Shown: positions 32,337 to 42,282 of the stretch, piece by piece
How positions within the stretch are numbered: position 1 is the stretch's first letter
Layout of the letters: the number at the start of each line of letters is the position of its first letter
NCBI RefSeq assembly: GCF_900215575.1
Contig: NZ_OBEJ01000003.1
Span: forward strand, 248,001 to 312,000
Length of the DNA stretch: 64,000 nucleotides
Reading direction: 5' to 3'
Source: Natronoarchaeum philippinense
GTDB lineage: Archaea; Halobacteriota; Halobacteria; Halobacteriales; Natronoarchaeaceae
Position numbers and translations under genes: made by a program
Notes under the pieces: generated by a model
What the model was told of the DNA's origin: nothing
Databases searched by the model: none
Seen by the model: only the letters and a program-made list of their open reading frames with translations

Positions 32337-33434
32337 ATGACCTATCGAGCGGGGATAATCGGCACCGGCGGAATCGCCGGAATGGGAATTCTCGGGATGC
32401 ACGACGAGGACGCCATCGGACAAGAGAAGATACGCGCCAGCCACGCGGGCGGGTACGACGCCACGCCGGGCGTCGATCTCGTCGCGGTCGCCGACGTCGA
32501 CGAGGCGAACCTCCGTCGGTTCGGCGAGGCGTGGGAGATTCCGGCCGAGCGCCGCTACGACGGCCACGAGGCGATGCTGGCCGAGGAGGACCTAGACGCG
32601 GTGTCGGTGTGCACGCCGTCGTTCCTGCACCGCGACCACGTCGTCGACGCCGCGCGGTCCGCGGCCGCTCCCGACGTCATCTGGTGCGAGAAGCCGATCG
32701 CCTCCGGCGTGTCCGACGCCGAGGAGATGATCGAGGCGTGCGACGACGCCGACGCGGAGCTGCTTGTCAACCACTCCTTCCGGTTCACGGACAAGCTGCA
32801 GCGACTCCACGCGCTGATACAGGAGGACGACCTCTTGGGCGAGGTCCACTCGGTGTCGAGCCAGTTCAGGATGGAACTGCTCCGGAACTCGACTCACCTG
32901 CTCGACATGCTTGTCTATCTGTTAGACGCGCGGGCAGATCGGGTCTCCGGGTACATCTCGGGGGAAAACGAGGCGGTCGATTCGCTCGAAGCGGACAGGG
33001 ACGTCGACGACGCCGCTGGCGGGGGGTACGTCCTGCTGGATGACGGAACCTTCGCCACGATCGACTGCACCATCCCGCGAGACGATTCGTCGATGGCCCT
33101 CTCGTTCGTGGGGAGTGAAGGCAAACTGTACCTGAACAACGACGACGGCGAGTGGCGCTACTGGTCGCTTGAGGACGGGGAGCACGTCGAGGAGCCGCTG
33201 CCCGGCATCGAGGACGCGTGGACGTGGGACGACGACTACGAATCGGCCTTCGAGAACGCCGCCAACCACGTCTTCGACCTGCTCGACGGCGAGGCGACGA
33301 ACCGCTCGCCGGGAAGGGAGGCGCTCCGATCGCTCGAGATCATCGTCGGGTTCTACATCTCCCACTACACGAGCGGTGACGTTTCGATCCCGCTCGACAG
33401 GCCGCTTCGCGACGTGACGATCACGTCTTGGTGA
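32337..33434 (+). CDS. Gfo/Idh/MocA-family oxidoreductase
   Basis: Three hundred sixty-five residues. The cofactor-binding loop is IIGTGGIAGMG (about 7-17), the EKP motif is in VIWCEKPIASGVSDAEEM, and NHSFRFTDKLQRL and NSTHLLDMLVYLLDA form the active-site side. It is only distantly like the XacA-like enzyme at 12728, so a different sugar or inositol-type substrate is likely. It ends the island; the ATG lies about 30 bases after AAGTTTAATG. Confidence 0.8.
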   Translation: MTYRAGIIGTGGIAGMGILGMHDEDAIGQEKIRASHAGGYDATPGVDLVAVADVDEANLRRFGEAWEIPAERRYDGHEAMLAEEDLDAVSVCTPSFLHRDHVVDAARSAAAPDVIWCEKPIASGVSDAEEMIEACDDADAELLVNHSFRFTDKLQRLHALIQEDDLLGEVHSVSSQFRMELLRNSTHLLDMLVYLLDARADRVSGYISGENEAVDSLEADRDVDDAAGGGYVLLDDGTFATIDCTIPRDDSSMALSFVGSEGKLYLNNDDGEWRYWSLEDGEHVEEPLPGIEDAWTWDDDYESAFENAANHVFDLLDGEATNRSPGREALRSLEIIVGFYISHYTSGDVSIPLDRPLRDVTITSW

Positions 33435-34183
33435 CGGTTTGGGATCCGGACGGAACGCGACGACATTGAGTCCGGAACTACGACATAATGCTTTTCGAAG
33501 AATAATAAAGTACTAATTAGATCTCCGAAATGCCTACTTTCCTATGGGAAATCAGCCGAGCGAATCGACGATCCGCACGGGGAGCTTCGGCTGGGTCTGT
33601 GGCGGTAAAAGGAGCTCCTGACCTCTGGCCGGGCATGTGTGTTCTCAGAAAAGCATATATTCGGGACTTACCCGGTATTATTTGGTGAGTTTTGAACTAC
33701 TTGGAGTATTTTGGTGTATATTGGTGTTGCAAGGAGAATTTTGTTTATATATTTGGATAGAGGGTGTGGAGATGGCGCTCAGACGATTTCGGGGCATTAA
33801 CCGTTGTATACCGGTTCTATACTCGACTTGCACCGAATAAATCTCGCCGGGTCAAGACGGTGAACGAGAGTGGTTGTGGCCGCGTCTCCACGTGGTCCCA
33901 GCCGAACATTGCGACGGCGTTGACAACGATCGGTGGATAGGAATCTCTCCGGCCGTCGTAGATATATCAACACACAATTCATTATTTGTATTTGGTATAA
34001 AAGGGAATCAGATCGCGTAATTACTTATCATCGCGCCGAACCTAGATCTCCGCACACCGCCGCTCCGCTGCATTCGAACACGCGGGAACCCTCGAATTTC
34101 TGCTTCCCGGAAACTCGTATCGCCTCGGGGTACTGCGCATCGAGCGCGCCCGTAAAGTGCTTCGAGCACCAACGCAGTTCCAG
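33435..34183. other. AT-rich gene-poor stretch at the right edge of the island
   Basis: About 750 bases. The part from 33640 to 33780 is strikingly T-rich, with near-repeats of TATTTTGGTG and TATATTGGTG. On the minus strand 33817-33965 has haloarchaeal-style codons (YPPIVVNAVAMFGWDHVETR, then PQPLSFTVLTRRDLF) but no start, and may be a decayed gene end of unknown family. No tRNA was seen. Confidence 0.55.
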
Positions 34184-36244
34184 ATGAGCGACGCCAACTC
34201 CGGGCCGCTGTCACCGGACCAGCCGGAACAGGAACGCCCGTTTCGAGTCGAGGCGCCCTTCGAGCCTGCCGGGGACCAACCCGAGGCCATCGAGCAACTC
34301 GCCGAGGGCTACCGGAACGGCGCCGACGAACAGACGCTGCTCGGCGTCACCGGCTCGGGGAAGACAAACACCGTCTCGTGGACGATCGAGGAGATCCAGA
34401 AGCCGACGCTGGTCATCGCCCACAACAAGACGCTCGCCGCCCAGCTCTACGAGGAGTTCAAGAATCTCTTCCCGGACAACGCCGTCGAGTACTTCGTCTC
34501 CTACTACGACTACTACCAGCCCGAGGCCTACGTCGAGCAGACCGACACGTACATCGACAAGGACGCCTCGATCAACGACGAGATCGACAAGCTTCGCCAC
34601 TCGGCGACGCGCTCTCTCCTGACGCGCGACGACGTGATCGTCGTCGCGTCGGTGTCTGCGATCTATGGACTGGGCGATCCGGCGAACTACGAGGCCATGA
34701 GCCTTCGTTTGGAGGACGGCCAGCAGATCGAGCGCGACGAACTGCTGAGCCGGCTCGTCGATCTGAACTACGAGCGCAACGACGTGGATTTCACGCAGGG
34801 CACATTCAGAGTTCGGGGCGACACCGTCGAGATCTACCCGATGTACGGCCGCTACGCCGTCCGGGTCGAGCTGTGGGGTGACGAGATCGACCGCATGACG
34901 AAGGTCGATCCCATGCACGGCGAGGTCGTGAGCGAGGAGCCGGCCGTCCTCTTTCACCCCGCAGAACACTACTCCGTCGAGGACGACACGCTCGAAGACG
35001 CCATCGAGATGATCGAGTCCGATCTGGAGGACCGGATCGACTACTTCGAGCGCAAGGGCGACATGCTCGCCGCCCAGCGCATCGAGGAGCGCACCACCTT
35101 CGATCTGGAGATGATGCGCGAGGCGGGCTACTGCTCGGGAATCGAGAACTACTCGGTGTATCTCGCCGACCGGGAGTCGGGCGAGGCGCCCTACACGCTG
35201 ATGGACTACTTCCCCGACGACTTTCTCACTGTGATCGACGAGTCCCACCAGACGATCCCCCAGATCAAGGGCCAGTTCGCGGGCGACAAGTCCCGCAAGG
35301 ACTCGCTGGTCGAGAACGGCTTTCGGCTTCCCACAGCGTACGACAACCGCCCCCTGACCTTCGAGGAGTTCGAGGAGAAAGCCGGGAAGATGCTGTACGT
35401 CTCGGCGACGCCGGGCGAGTACGAGCGCGACCAGTCCGCACAGATCGTCGAGCAGATCGTTCGACCAACCCACCTCGTCGACCCGAAGGTCGAGGTCACC
35501 GACGCCACCGGGCAGGTCGAAGATCTGATGGACCGGATCGACGAGCGCATCGAGCGCGAGGAACGCACGCTCGTCACGACGCTCACCAAGCGCATGGCCG
35601 AGGACCTCACCGAGTACCTCGAAGAAGCCGGCGTCGATGTCGCGTACATGCACGACGAGACCGACACCTTAGAGCGCCACGAACTGATCCGGTCGCTCCG
35701 ACTGGGCGAGATCGACGTGCTCGTCGGTATCAACCTCCTGCGCGAGGGACTCGACATCCCGGAGGTCTCGCTCGTCGCTATCCTCGACGCCGACCAAGAG
35801 GGGTTCTTGCGGTCGGAGACGACGCTCGTCCAGACGATGGGCCGTGCAGCCCGGAACGTCAACGGCGAGGTCGTGCTGTACGCCGACGACCGGACCGACG
35901 CCATGGACTCGGCGATCGAGGAGACCCAGCGCCGCCGGAAGATTCAGCAGGAGTACAACGCCGAACACGGCTTCGAGCCCACGACGATCGACAAGGAGAT
36001 CGGCGAGACGAACCTGCCGGGCGCCGAAACCGACACCAGCGGCGTCGCCGGCGACGGCCCGAGCGACGAGGACGAGGCCGCCCGCCAGATCGAGGAACTC
36101 GAACGCCGGATGCAGGAGGCCGCCGACAATCTGGAGTTCGAACTCGCCGCGGACATCCGCGACCGGATGCGCGAACTGCGCGAGGAGTTCGACCTCGACG
36201 GCGCCGACGACGGCGTCGCGCCGGAGATCGATCCGGAGTTCTAG
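34184..36244 (+). CDS. uvrB: excinuclease ABC subunit B
   Basis: Six hundred eighty-six residues, full length. Walker A is in [13 protein letters not shown]; the beta-hairpin that probes damaged DNA is the tyrosine-rich [15 protein letters not shown]; helicase motifs include [32 protein letters not shown] and QTMGRAARN; and the C-terminal UVR coiled coil for UvrC binding is near 630-665. It acts with UvrA and UvrC in nucleotide excision repair. The start at 34184 is the ATG nearest the conserved N-terminus. Its stop overlaps the stop of the convergent PPC gene. Confidence 0.97.
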   Translation: MSDANSGPLSPDQPEQERPFRVEAPFEPAGDQPEAIEQLAEGYRNGADEQTLLGVTGSGKTNTVSWTIEEIQKPTLVIAHNKTLAAQLYEEFKNLFPDNAVEYFVSYYDYYQPEAYVEQTDTYIDKDASINDEIDKLRHSATRSLLTRDDVIVVASVSAIYGLGDPANYEAMSLRLEDGQQIERDELLSRLVDLNYERNDVDFTQGTFRVRGDTVEIYPMYGRYAVRVELWGDEIDRMTKVDPMHGEVVSEEPAVLFHPAEHYSVEDDTLEDAIEMIESDLEDRIDYFERKGDMLAAQRIEERTTFDLEMMREAGYCSGIENYSVYLADRESGEAPYTLMDYFPDDFLTVIDESHQTIPQIKGQFAGDKSRKDSLVENGFRLPTAYDNRPLTFEEFEEKAGKMLYVSATPGEYERDQSAQIVEQIVRPTHLVDPKVEVTDATGQVEDLMDRIDERIEREERTLVTTLTKRMAEDLTEYLEEAGVDVAYMHDETDTLERHELIRSLRLGEIDVLVGINLLREGLDIPEVSLVAILDADQEGFLRSETTLVQTMGRAARNVNGEVVLYADDRTDAMDSAIEETQRRRKIQQEYNAEHGFEPTTIDKEIGETNLPGAETDTSGVAGDGPSDEDEAARQIEELERRMQEAADNLEFELAADIRDRMRELREEFDLDGADDGVAPEIDPEF

Positions 36245-36744
36245 TCGTCACCGCTCCCGGTGTGGTTGAGCGTGAGCCCGGTTGCTTCGTGGGCCGTGGG
36301 ATCGGCGTCGATCGCGGCCGATCGCCACGACTCCGTCTCCAGCACCGGCGTGGCCTCCGAGCGACGCTCGACGGCGTCCTCGAACAGTTCGACGTAGATC
36401 TCGCCGACGAACGCCTCGGCCGATTCGAGGTGGCCACCCACCGAGTTGCCGCGCATGTCCGAGACCGTGACGTGCGTGTGGGCGAACGTGTTCCCGTCGA
36501 CCGACGCCACGTTGCCGATACACAGCGTCAGTTCGAGCGGTTCGTCGAACGTCCGGTCGTCGTAGCGCCGCTCCTCTTGATCGTAGAACCACAGCGTCGC
36601 GTTTCGGAGCCCGCCGAAGCCGACGAACCAGCCCGCGTCGGCGCCGGCGTCGTCGACCGCGCGTTCGATCCCCGCACGAAGCTCTTCGCCGTCGCGCAGC
36701 CGAACGAGCAGCTTTCGCGTCGTGTTGACCTCTCGATATTCCAC
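36241..36744 (-). CDS. PPC/DUF296 domain protein
   Basis: One hundred sixty-seven residues. Family features are [40 protein letters not shown], and the conserved [18 protein letters not shown] with its metal-like His pair. In plants the domain is joined to AT-hooks; stand-alone archaeal forms make trimers of unknown function. It is convergent with uvrB, and both stop codons share the same four bases (CTAG). Confidence 0.85.
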   Translation of the reverse strand: MEYREVNTTRKLLVRLRDGEELRAGIERAVDDAGADAGWFVGFGGLRNATLWFYDQEERRYDDRTFDEPLELTLCIGNVASVDGNTFAHTHVTVSDMRGNSVGGHLESAEAFVGEIYVELFEDAVERRSEATPVLETESWRSAAIDADPTAHEATGLTLNHTGSGDD

Positions 36745-36846
36745 ACGGGTACCAGTCTACCGCTCTACAAAAATTCTGCTACTTTCTGGGTGAATTACTC
36801 GGCGTTACTATAGATAATTACGTGACGTGACGTTGGCGACCGAATA

Positions 36847-37722
36847 TCACTCTGTCCCGGTCAGCGTCACGTCGCCGGTCGTCGTCTCGATCGAGAGCCG
36901 GTCAGTTCCCTCGCCGAGCGTCCCTTCGAGGCTGTGCTCGGCGGACTCTAGGTCCGAGAAGTCCAGCCCGCTGGCCGACACGTCGCCGGTGTCAGTCTCG
37001 ACCGCGACGCGGGCGTCGAGCGACGCCGACAGCGCCGCGTCGACATCGCCGGTGTCGGTCCCCATGTCGGCGTCGCCGTCGAGCGCGGCCACCTCGACAT
37101 CCACGTCGCCGGTCGTCGTCTGGATGTCGTCGATCCACCCACGCCTGACTTGCACGTCGCCGGTATCGGTGCTCGTTCGAACCGGCCCACCGGCACCAGA
37201 GACGACGATATCGCCGGTGTTGGTATCTATGGACACACCGGCTGCCGTCTCAGTGATATCCACGTCGCCCGTCGCGGTTTCGATGGCGATGTCCCCGCCC
37301 GTGTCGCTGACGCCGACATCGCCTGTCGCGGTGTCGACGCGAGCCACGCGCAGATCGGCGGGCACGGCGATGTCCAGCGTCATCGACGGCGGCGATCCGA
37401 CTAACACGCTGTCGATCTCGTTGTCGACGGTCAGCGAGAGCGTCTCGCCCGCTCGCTCGTCGTTCAGCGTGATCGCGTCGAACTGGTCCTCGCTGCCGGC
37501 GTGTTTGACTGCACGGACCCGAACGTCCGAGCGCTCTTCGGCGCTGACGGTCACGTCGCCGACGCCGTTTTCGACGGTCAGTTCCGAGCTATCGCTCACA
37601 TCGAACGTGTGCGTCTCCTCGGTCTGCTGGCGCTCGCCCAGCGAGATACAGCCTCCGAGCGCACCGAGTCCGATCGCGGCGATACCGGCCAGAAACCCGC
37701 GTCGCGGTGTCGTGGCGGTCAT
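36847..37722 (-). CDS. DUF4097-type beta-helix lipoprotein with TGD repeats
   Basis: About 291 residues from MTATTPRRGF. A twin-arginine signal (Arg7-Arg8) leads to a lipobox ending at Cys25, so it is a Tat-exported lipoprotein. The body is a series of short strands each ending in TGDV/TGDI (ATGDVGVS, ATGDVDIT, NTGDIVVS, DTGDVQVR, TTGDVDVE, DTGDVDAA, DTGDVSAS), as in the DUF4097 right-handed beta repeat. Function is unknown; cell-surface or adhesin-like scaffolding is possible. Confidence 0.85.
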   Translation of the reverse strand: MTATTPRRGFLAGIAAIGLGALGGCISLGERQQTEETHTFDVSDSSELTVENGVGDVTVSAEERSDVRVRAVKHAGSEDQFDAITLNDERAGETLSLTVDNEIDSVLVGSPPSMTLDIAVPADLRVARVDTATGDVGVSDTGGDIAIETATGDVDITETAAGVSIDTNTGDIVVSGAGGPVRTSTDTGDVQVRRGWIDDIQTTTGDVDVEVAALDGDADMGTDTGDVDAALSASLDARVAVETDTGDVSASGLDFSDLESAEHSLEGTLGEGTDRLSIETTTGDVTLTGTE

Positions 37723-37824
37723 ACTTCGACGTTCTTGTGCAACCACCCTTAATCCCCCTAACCGGTTACTCGGGTGGAAAGTACGGGAAAGATACTTGTA
37801 GCAGAACGGGCTGTGTTGTCCGAC

Positions 37825-38952
37825 TCACTCTAACCGATCCAGCACCGCCTCGGGTTCGTACTCCAGCGAGAGTGACCGAGACCGGCCGCGCCCCTCGATT
37901 TCGGCGTACTCGGTCTCGATGATGCCGAGTTTTTCGAGCTTGTTGATGATCTCGGAGTATCGGGTGTAGCCAAGTTCGGTGCGCTCGTGGAACACTTCGT
38001 AGACATCGCCGGCCTGATCGCCGTCGTGCTCGGCGATCACCTCGACGAGGTCGGCCTCGCTGTCGCTCAGGTTCTTGAGGTTCCGCGAGAGGTGGATGAA
38101 CTTCGAGGTCTCGAAGGCGTCCTCGACGTCCTGCGAGTTGACGGTGCGGCTGGCGCGCATTTCCGCGTTCAGCCCGGCCCGTCGCAGCAGGTCGATGCCG
38201 ACGCGCAGATCGCCGCTTTGGGCGGTCAGTTCGGCCACGCGATCGAGCACCGCCGTCGAGACGACGCCGTCGTGGAAGCCGCGTTTCACGCGCTCGCGGA
38301 GGATGTCGGCGATCTCGCCCTCGCCGTAGCGGTTGAAATACACTTCCTCGGGGCGGAACACGCTCTGGACGCGGCTGTCCAGCGCGTCGATCACGTCCAG
38401 ATCGGGGTCCGAGGAGATGATGATGACGCCGATCTTCGCGCCGCTGTGTTCCTCGTGGGCCCGAAGCAGCGAGTACAGCGTGTCTGAGGCCTCGTTCTCG
38501 TAGAACAGGTAGTTCACGTCGTCGAGCGCGACGATCAGTACCTCGTCGTCCTCGACGAGCTGGTCGGCGATCTGGGTGAACAGCTTCTTGAACGAGATGC
38601 TGCTCGTCGGCGGTTCGTAGTCGAACACGCCCTCGAAAAGCCGCGAGAACACCGCGTACCGCGTCGCGTTGACCTGACAGTTGACCCGGATCGTCGCCAC
38701 GTCGCTTTGGGCGGCGAGTTCGCTAAAGAGCTTCTGGACGGACGTGGTCTTGCCCGTGCCCGGTGGCCCGCGCACCATCGCGTTCAGCGGCCGGGACCCG
38801 CGCACCGCCGGGCGCAGCGCGTACTTGAGACTCTCCATCTGGCTCTCGCGGTGCTTGAACGTCTCGGGGACGTAGTCGATCTCGAAGACGTGCTCGTCCC
38901 GGAACACCGATTCGTCCCAAGACAGCATCCCCTCCTCGGGGTCGTCGGCCAT
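37825..38952 (-). CDS. Orc1/Cdc6-family replication initiator
   Basis: Three hundred seventy-five residues from MADDPEEGML; a long upstream open frame has non-coding composition. AAA+ motifs are Walker A GPPGTGKTTS (about 62-71), Walker B VLIVALDDVNYL and sensor 2 SGDLRVGIDLLRRAG. The C-terminal winged helix (about 290-370) includes YTRYSEIINKLEKLGIIETE for origin binding. Haloarchaea carry several such genes, some without a linked origin. I see no obvious ORB-type repeats upstream (38953-39046), so this may be an origin-unlinked copy. Confidence 0.93.
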   Translation of the reverse strand: MADDPEEGMLSWDESVFRDEHVFEIDYVPETFKHRESQMESLKYALRPAVRGSRPLNAMVRGPPGTGKTTSVQKLFSELAAQSDVATIRVNCQVNATRYAVFSRLFEGVFDYEPPTSSISFKKLFTQIADQLVEDDEVLIVALDDVNYLFYENEASDTLYSLLRAHEEHSGAKIGVIIISSDPDLDVIDALDSRVQSVFRPEEVYFNRYGEGEIADILRERVKRGFHDGVVSTAVLDRVAELTAQSGDLRVGIDLLRRAGLNAEMRASRTVNSQDVEDAFETSKFIHLSRNLKNLSDSEADLVEVIAEHDGDQAGDVYEVFHERTELGYTRYSEIINKLEKLGIIETEYAEIEGRGRSRSLSLEYEPEAVLDRLE

Positions 38953-39046
38953 CACTTTCACCACGCTCCCCGAGGCACTTAGTCTTTCGGCAGCTATGCG
39001 TCTGACGCACCGACTGATCGGCGGTAGGAGCGTCCTACTCGCCGTA

Positions 39047-39208
39047 TCAGGTACTCGACACCGACGCGACGTGCGTCTCGACCGACCCCTCGTCGGCGTC
39101 CTCGCCGTGCTTCCGGTCGCGGTGCCGGCGCGCGAGGTCGATCGCTTCGCCGTACTCCGGCGTCCGGACGACGAACCCGCAATCGGGACACTGGAACTGC
39201 TCTGGCAT
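39047..39208 (-). CDS. 53-residue C2H2-type zinc-finger protein
   Basis: The sequence opens MPEQFQCPDCGFVVRTPEYG and continues EAIDLARRHRDRKHGEDADE. Cys-x2-Cys followed by His-x4-His forms a single C2H2-like finger. Such mini-proteins are frequent in haloarchaea and several act in regulation or stress. The ATG at 39208 fits the domain. Confidence 0.75.
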   Translation of the reverse strand: MPEQFQCPDCGFVVRTPEYGEAIDLARRHRDRKHGEDADEGSVETHVASVSST

Positions 39209-39356
39209 GGCATGTGACGCTACCACGACGGCGATGAAAAGCGGACGGCCCCGCGAGTTGGCGTCGGTCGGTTCGTCTTCCCATCGTTCGCCGACGTTTC
39301 GTTCGGAAATAATCACGTTCGTGACATTAAATACGCGCACTTGCGACTGCGAGGGT

Positions 39357-39677
39357 ATGGAAACCGCGTCTATCGACCTGCTTCCGGCGTTCCTGAAGGA
39401 ACGGTTCGACGAACTTGATCCGGCGGCGCTCCGCGCGGCCGCCGAGTACGCGGCGGGCGATCGCGTCACCGCCCCCGATTCGGTTCCGGACGACGTCACC
39501 GATTCGTTCGCGCTGCAGGACGACGAGACGCTCGCGACCGCTGCGGTGTACGCTCACGGTCTGGCGCGAGGGAAAGCACTCTCGGCAAGCGTCGGTGCGA
39601 CGGACGACGCGAGCGAGGTGTCCGCGACCGACTCGGACGAGGAGCGCGACGACTGGTGGGAAGACAAGTTCTATTGA
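39357..39677 (+). CDS. small haloarchaeal acidic protein, function unknown
   Basis: One hundred six residues starting METASIDLLPAFLKERFDEL. The N-terminal two-thirds is helical (DPAALRAAAEYAAG and ETLATAAVYAHGLARGKA), and the end is a strongly acidic tail closing in DDWWEDKFY. No domain recognised. TATA-like ACATTAAATAC lies about 27 bases upstream. Divergent from the zinc-finger gene. Confidence 0.7.
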   Translation: METASIDLLPAFLKERFDELDPAALRAAAEYAAGDRVTAPDSVPDDVTDSFALQDDETLATAAVYAHGLARGKALSASVGATDDASEVSATDSDEERDDWWEDKFY

Positions 39678-39733
39678 ACTCTATTACCCGTGCACGGCAG
39701 GACGGCGGCGACGCCGAACCGTCGCAGTCTCAC

Positions 39734-41761
39734 TTACTCGAACTTCTCCAGTAGCTCCCCGTAGAACTCGCTGTCGTGTTCCCCTGCCAGCTTCTCGACG
39801 ATCAGTTCCGGCGTCGAGCGCGCGAGGTGGTCTTTGACCGGCGAGCGATTGACCTGCAACTCGCCGTCGACCAGCCCCTCGGCCTCGATGCCGTCGACTG
39901 TCACCTCGAAGTCGGCGGTCTCGCGGATCTCGCCTGCGAGGTGCGAGACGAACACGCCGGTCGCGTCGTTTTCGTCCAAGGCTTCGAGGATGCCCGCGAT
40001 GATCTTCGCGCTCGCGCCGGGTTCGGTGATACTCTCTAGCTCGTCGACGAGGACGAGACTGCCCTCCCCGCCCGTCGCCAGATCGGCGAACTCCCGGACC
40101 GTGCTCTCGAACGCGCCGGCGTCGAGCGTCCCCTGGGTTTTGGCGTGGTAGTGTAAGTCTTCGAACAGCGCGATGTCGGCGTCCTCGGCCGGGACGGGCA
40201 GGCCCATGTGGGTCAGAATGACGACGGCGGCGACCAGATCCAGCGTCGATGTCTTCCCGCCGCTATTTACACCAGAGAGCAGCGCGACGCCGCCGACCTC
40301 GTAGTCGACCGGATCGACTTCCTCGATCGGCACGTCGAGCAGTGGTGAGCGTCCCCCCTCGATGGCGACGCCGCCGGCACGTTCGCGTCCGTTCTGCACA
40401 GCAGCGGTCCCGCCGTCCGCGGCCGCGGGCTCGACGAGGTCGGGCATCGTACACTCGAAGTCCGCGGCAAAGCGCGCCACTGCGAGTTCCACGTCGAGTT
40501 CGAGCGCGGCCCGCACGAGTCGGCGGGCGTTCTCGCGCTCGTCGGCCAGATCCTGCGCGAGCTCCGTCTTGAGTCTGGTCGCCCGTCGGTCGCGGGCGGC
40601 CTGTAGCTCCTCGCGCAGCCGCGAGATCGCGTCCTCGTCGTGCTCGACCGGAAACGTGGGGTCCTCGCCGAACGCTCGGCGAGCGATTTCTGCCTCTCCC
40701 GAATCGAGATCGAGCGCGTCGATCAGGTTCTCGCGGGCCGCCTCGACCGCGGCGGCGTACTCGTCGGCCAGTTCCCTCGAAAGCAGCGAGTCGACGCCCG
40801 CGCCCTGCTCGACCAGCGAGAGCAGGTCAGATCCCTCGACGGTCACATCTTGCTCGCGGATCGACTCGCGCAGGCGATCGTTGGCGACCGACTCGGAGGT
40901 CCCCACGGCGGCGTCGAGATCGTCGACCGCGTTCGTCAGCCGTTCGAGTTCGGCGTCGCCGGCGGGCGTGCCGTCGTCGTCGAGCCGTTCGAGGGCGCCC
41001 TCCAGCGCGTCCAGATCGCAGTCGGGATCGAGGTCTGACGCCCGGTGTACGTCGATCGCCGCCCGGATGCGGTCGCGGTTCGCCGCGAAAAACGCCAGCG
41101 CGCGCTCGGGGACGATCTCGGCGGGTCGCTCGGTGGCGTCTGGTTCGACGCGAACGTCGCCCTCCACGTCGACGCCGGCGAAGGCCTCGTCGATGGCGAT
41201 CACCGTCGAGTACCCACGCGCCAACTCGGCCAGCCCGCGGGCGTCCTCGACGACTTCGACGCTCAACTCGGGCATCGCGTCGGTCGCCTCGCGGTAGCGC
41301 TCGGCGTCCGCAGTAGCGAGACAGCGATCTCTGACCGTCACGTCTCGGGGCTCCGACAGCGGCTCGACGCCGGCCAACGCGTCGATCGCAGCCGCGTCGG
41401 CGTCGCGCTCCATCGCCTCGCGGGCGAACTCGCGGACCTCCTCGACCCGAGAGCGCGCGCCGGAGGGGAAAAACGTCTCTAAGCGTGCTTCGGCGTAGCT
41501 CGTCACCGTGCGATCGGCGAGCAGCCCAAGCACCTCGCGGTACACCTCCCGCGCCCGGTCGGTCGCCAGAAACGCGCCGTCGTCGTCGTGCTCGCGACGG
41601 ATCGCGCCGCGGGCGATGCGGGCGGCCCGGCCCTGCGTGATCCCCGGCGCTTCGGCCAGTGCGGCCACGTCGCCGGTCTCCAAGGCGCGCTCGGCGTCGT
41701 CGAGTTCGGCAAGCGCCGCGGCGGTCTTGGCTCCGACGCCCGGAATCGACTCGAACTCCAT
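39734..41761 (-). CDS. MutS5/MutS2-like ATPase with N-terminal helix-hairpin-helix
   Basis: Six hundred seventy-five residues. The N-terminus (1-50) has two HhH-like units (SIPGVGAKTAAALAEL and EAPGITQGRAARIA). A long helical core resembles the MutS lever and clamp. The C-terminal ATPase has Walker A LLSGVNSGGKTSTL, Walker B SLVLVDELESITEPG and a VFVSHL signature. There is no mismatch-reading domain I of MutS1 and no Smr nuclease domain. Haloarchaeal MutS5 proteins of this kind have unclear roles, perhaps in recombination. Confidence 0.85.
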   Translation of the reverse strand: MEFESIPGVGAKTAAALAELDDAERALETGDVAALAEAPGITQGRAARIARGAIRREHDDDGAFLATDRAREVYREVLGLLADRTVTSYAEARLETFFPSGARSRVEEVREFAREAMERDADAAAIDALAGVEPLSEPRDVTVRDRCLATADAERYREATDAMPELSVEVVEDARGLAELARGYSTVIAIDEAFAGVDVEGDVRVEPDATERPAEIVPERALAFFAANRDRIRAAIDVHRASDLDPDCDLDALEGALERLDDDGTPAGDAELERLTNAVDDLDAAVGTSESVANDRLRESIREQDVTVEGSDLLSLVEQGAGVDSLLSRELADEYAAAVEAARENLIDALDLDSGEAEIARRAFGEDPTFPVEHDEDAISRLREELQAARDRRATRLKTELAQDLADERENARRLVRAALELDVELAVARFAADFECTMPDLVEPAAADGGTAAVQNGRERAGGVAIEGGRSPLLDVPIEEVDPVDYEVGGVALLSGVNSGGKTSTLDLVAAVVILTHMGLPVPAEDADIALFEDLHYHAKTQGTLDAGAFESTVREFADLATGGEGSLVLVDELESITEPGASAKIIAGILEALDENDATGVFVSHLAGEIRETADFEVTVDGIEAEGLVDGELQVNRSPVKDHLARSTPELIVEKLAGEHDSEFYGELLEKFE

Positions 41762-41900
41762 CTACTCGCCCCATTCGATCCGAACGAGAAAAAGCTCCCG
41801 CCGTCGGCGATCGGCTCACGCGCTGGGTCGTACGAGCATCCGATTACCGGCTGGCTCCGGAATAGTTGTATTTTTAATCATGGATGGGGAATATCGCGGT

Positions 41901-42224
41901 ATGGCTGCACACGGCGCTCGTGACGGCGGCGTCGACCGCGCGGCGCTTCCCGAGTCGTTTCCGTTCGATCTGGATCGTCTGAGCCGGCTGAGTTGGGAAC
42001 TCGGCTCGCGCGTCGTCGAGGACGACGACGCGACTTCCCACAGCGAGTGGAACCACGTCGGAACGTCGTGGAAGCTCTCGATCGTCCGCGTCACCGACGA
42101 CACCGTTTTGCTGTCGGTACGCACCCCCGTCGGTCGGGAGCGATTCTACGGCGCCGCTCAGATCGATGTCGAGGAGGCGCTGCCTCGTCTCGACGCCGCG
42201 GCGTGCTGGCAGCGCGTCGAGTAA
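41901..42224 (+). CDS. haloarchaeal protein of unknown function
   Basis: About 107 residues from MAAHGARDGG; TTTTTAATC lies about 27 bases before 41901, which favours this ATG over one at 41880. Content includes PFDLDRLSRLSWELGSRVVE and RTPVGRERFYGAAQIDVEEA. No membrane segment or known motif. It is short, acidic and followed by LarE after 58 bases. Confidence 0.65.
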   Translation: MAAHGARDGGVDRAALPESFPFDLDRLSRLSWELGSRVVEDDDATSHSEWNHVGTSWKLSIVRVTDDTVLLSVRTPVGRERFYGAAQIDVEEALPRLDAAACWQRVE

Positions 42225-42282
42225 GCGGCGAGTTCGCCGCCGTGTCGGTTTGCTTTTCCCCGTCGACCGACAAGGTCGGTCC

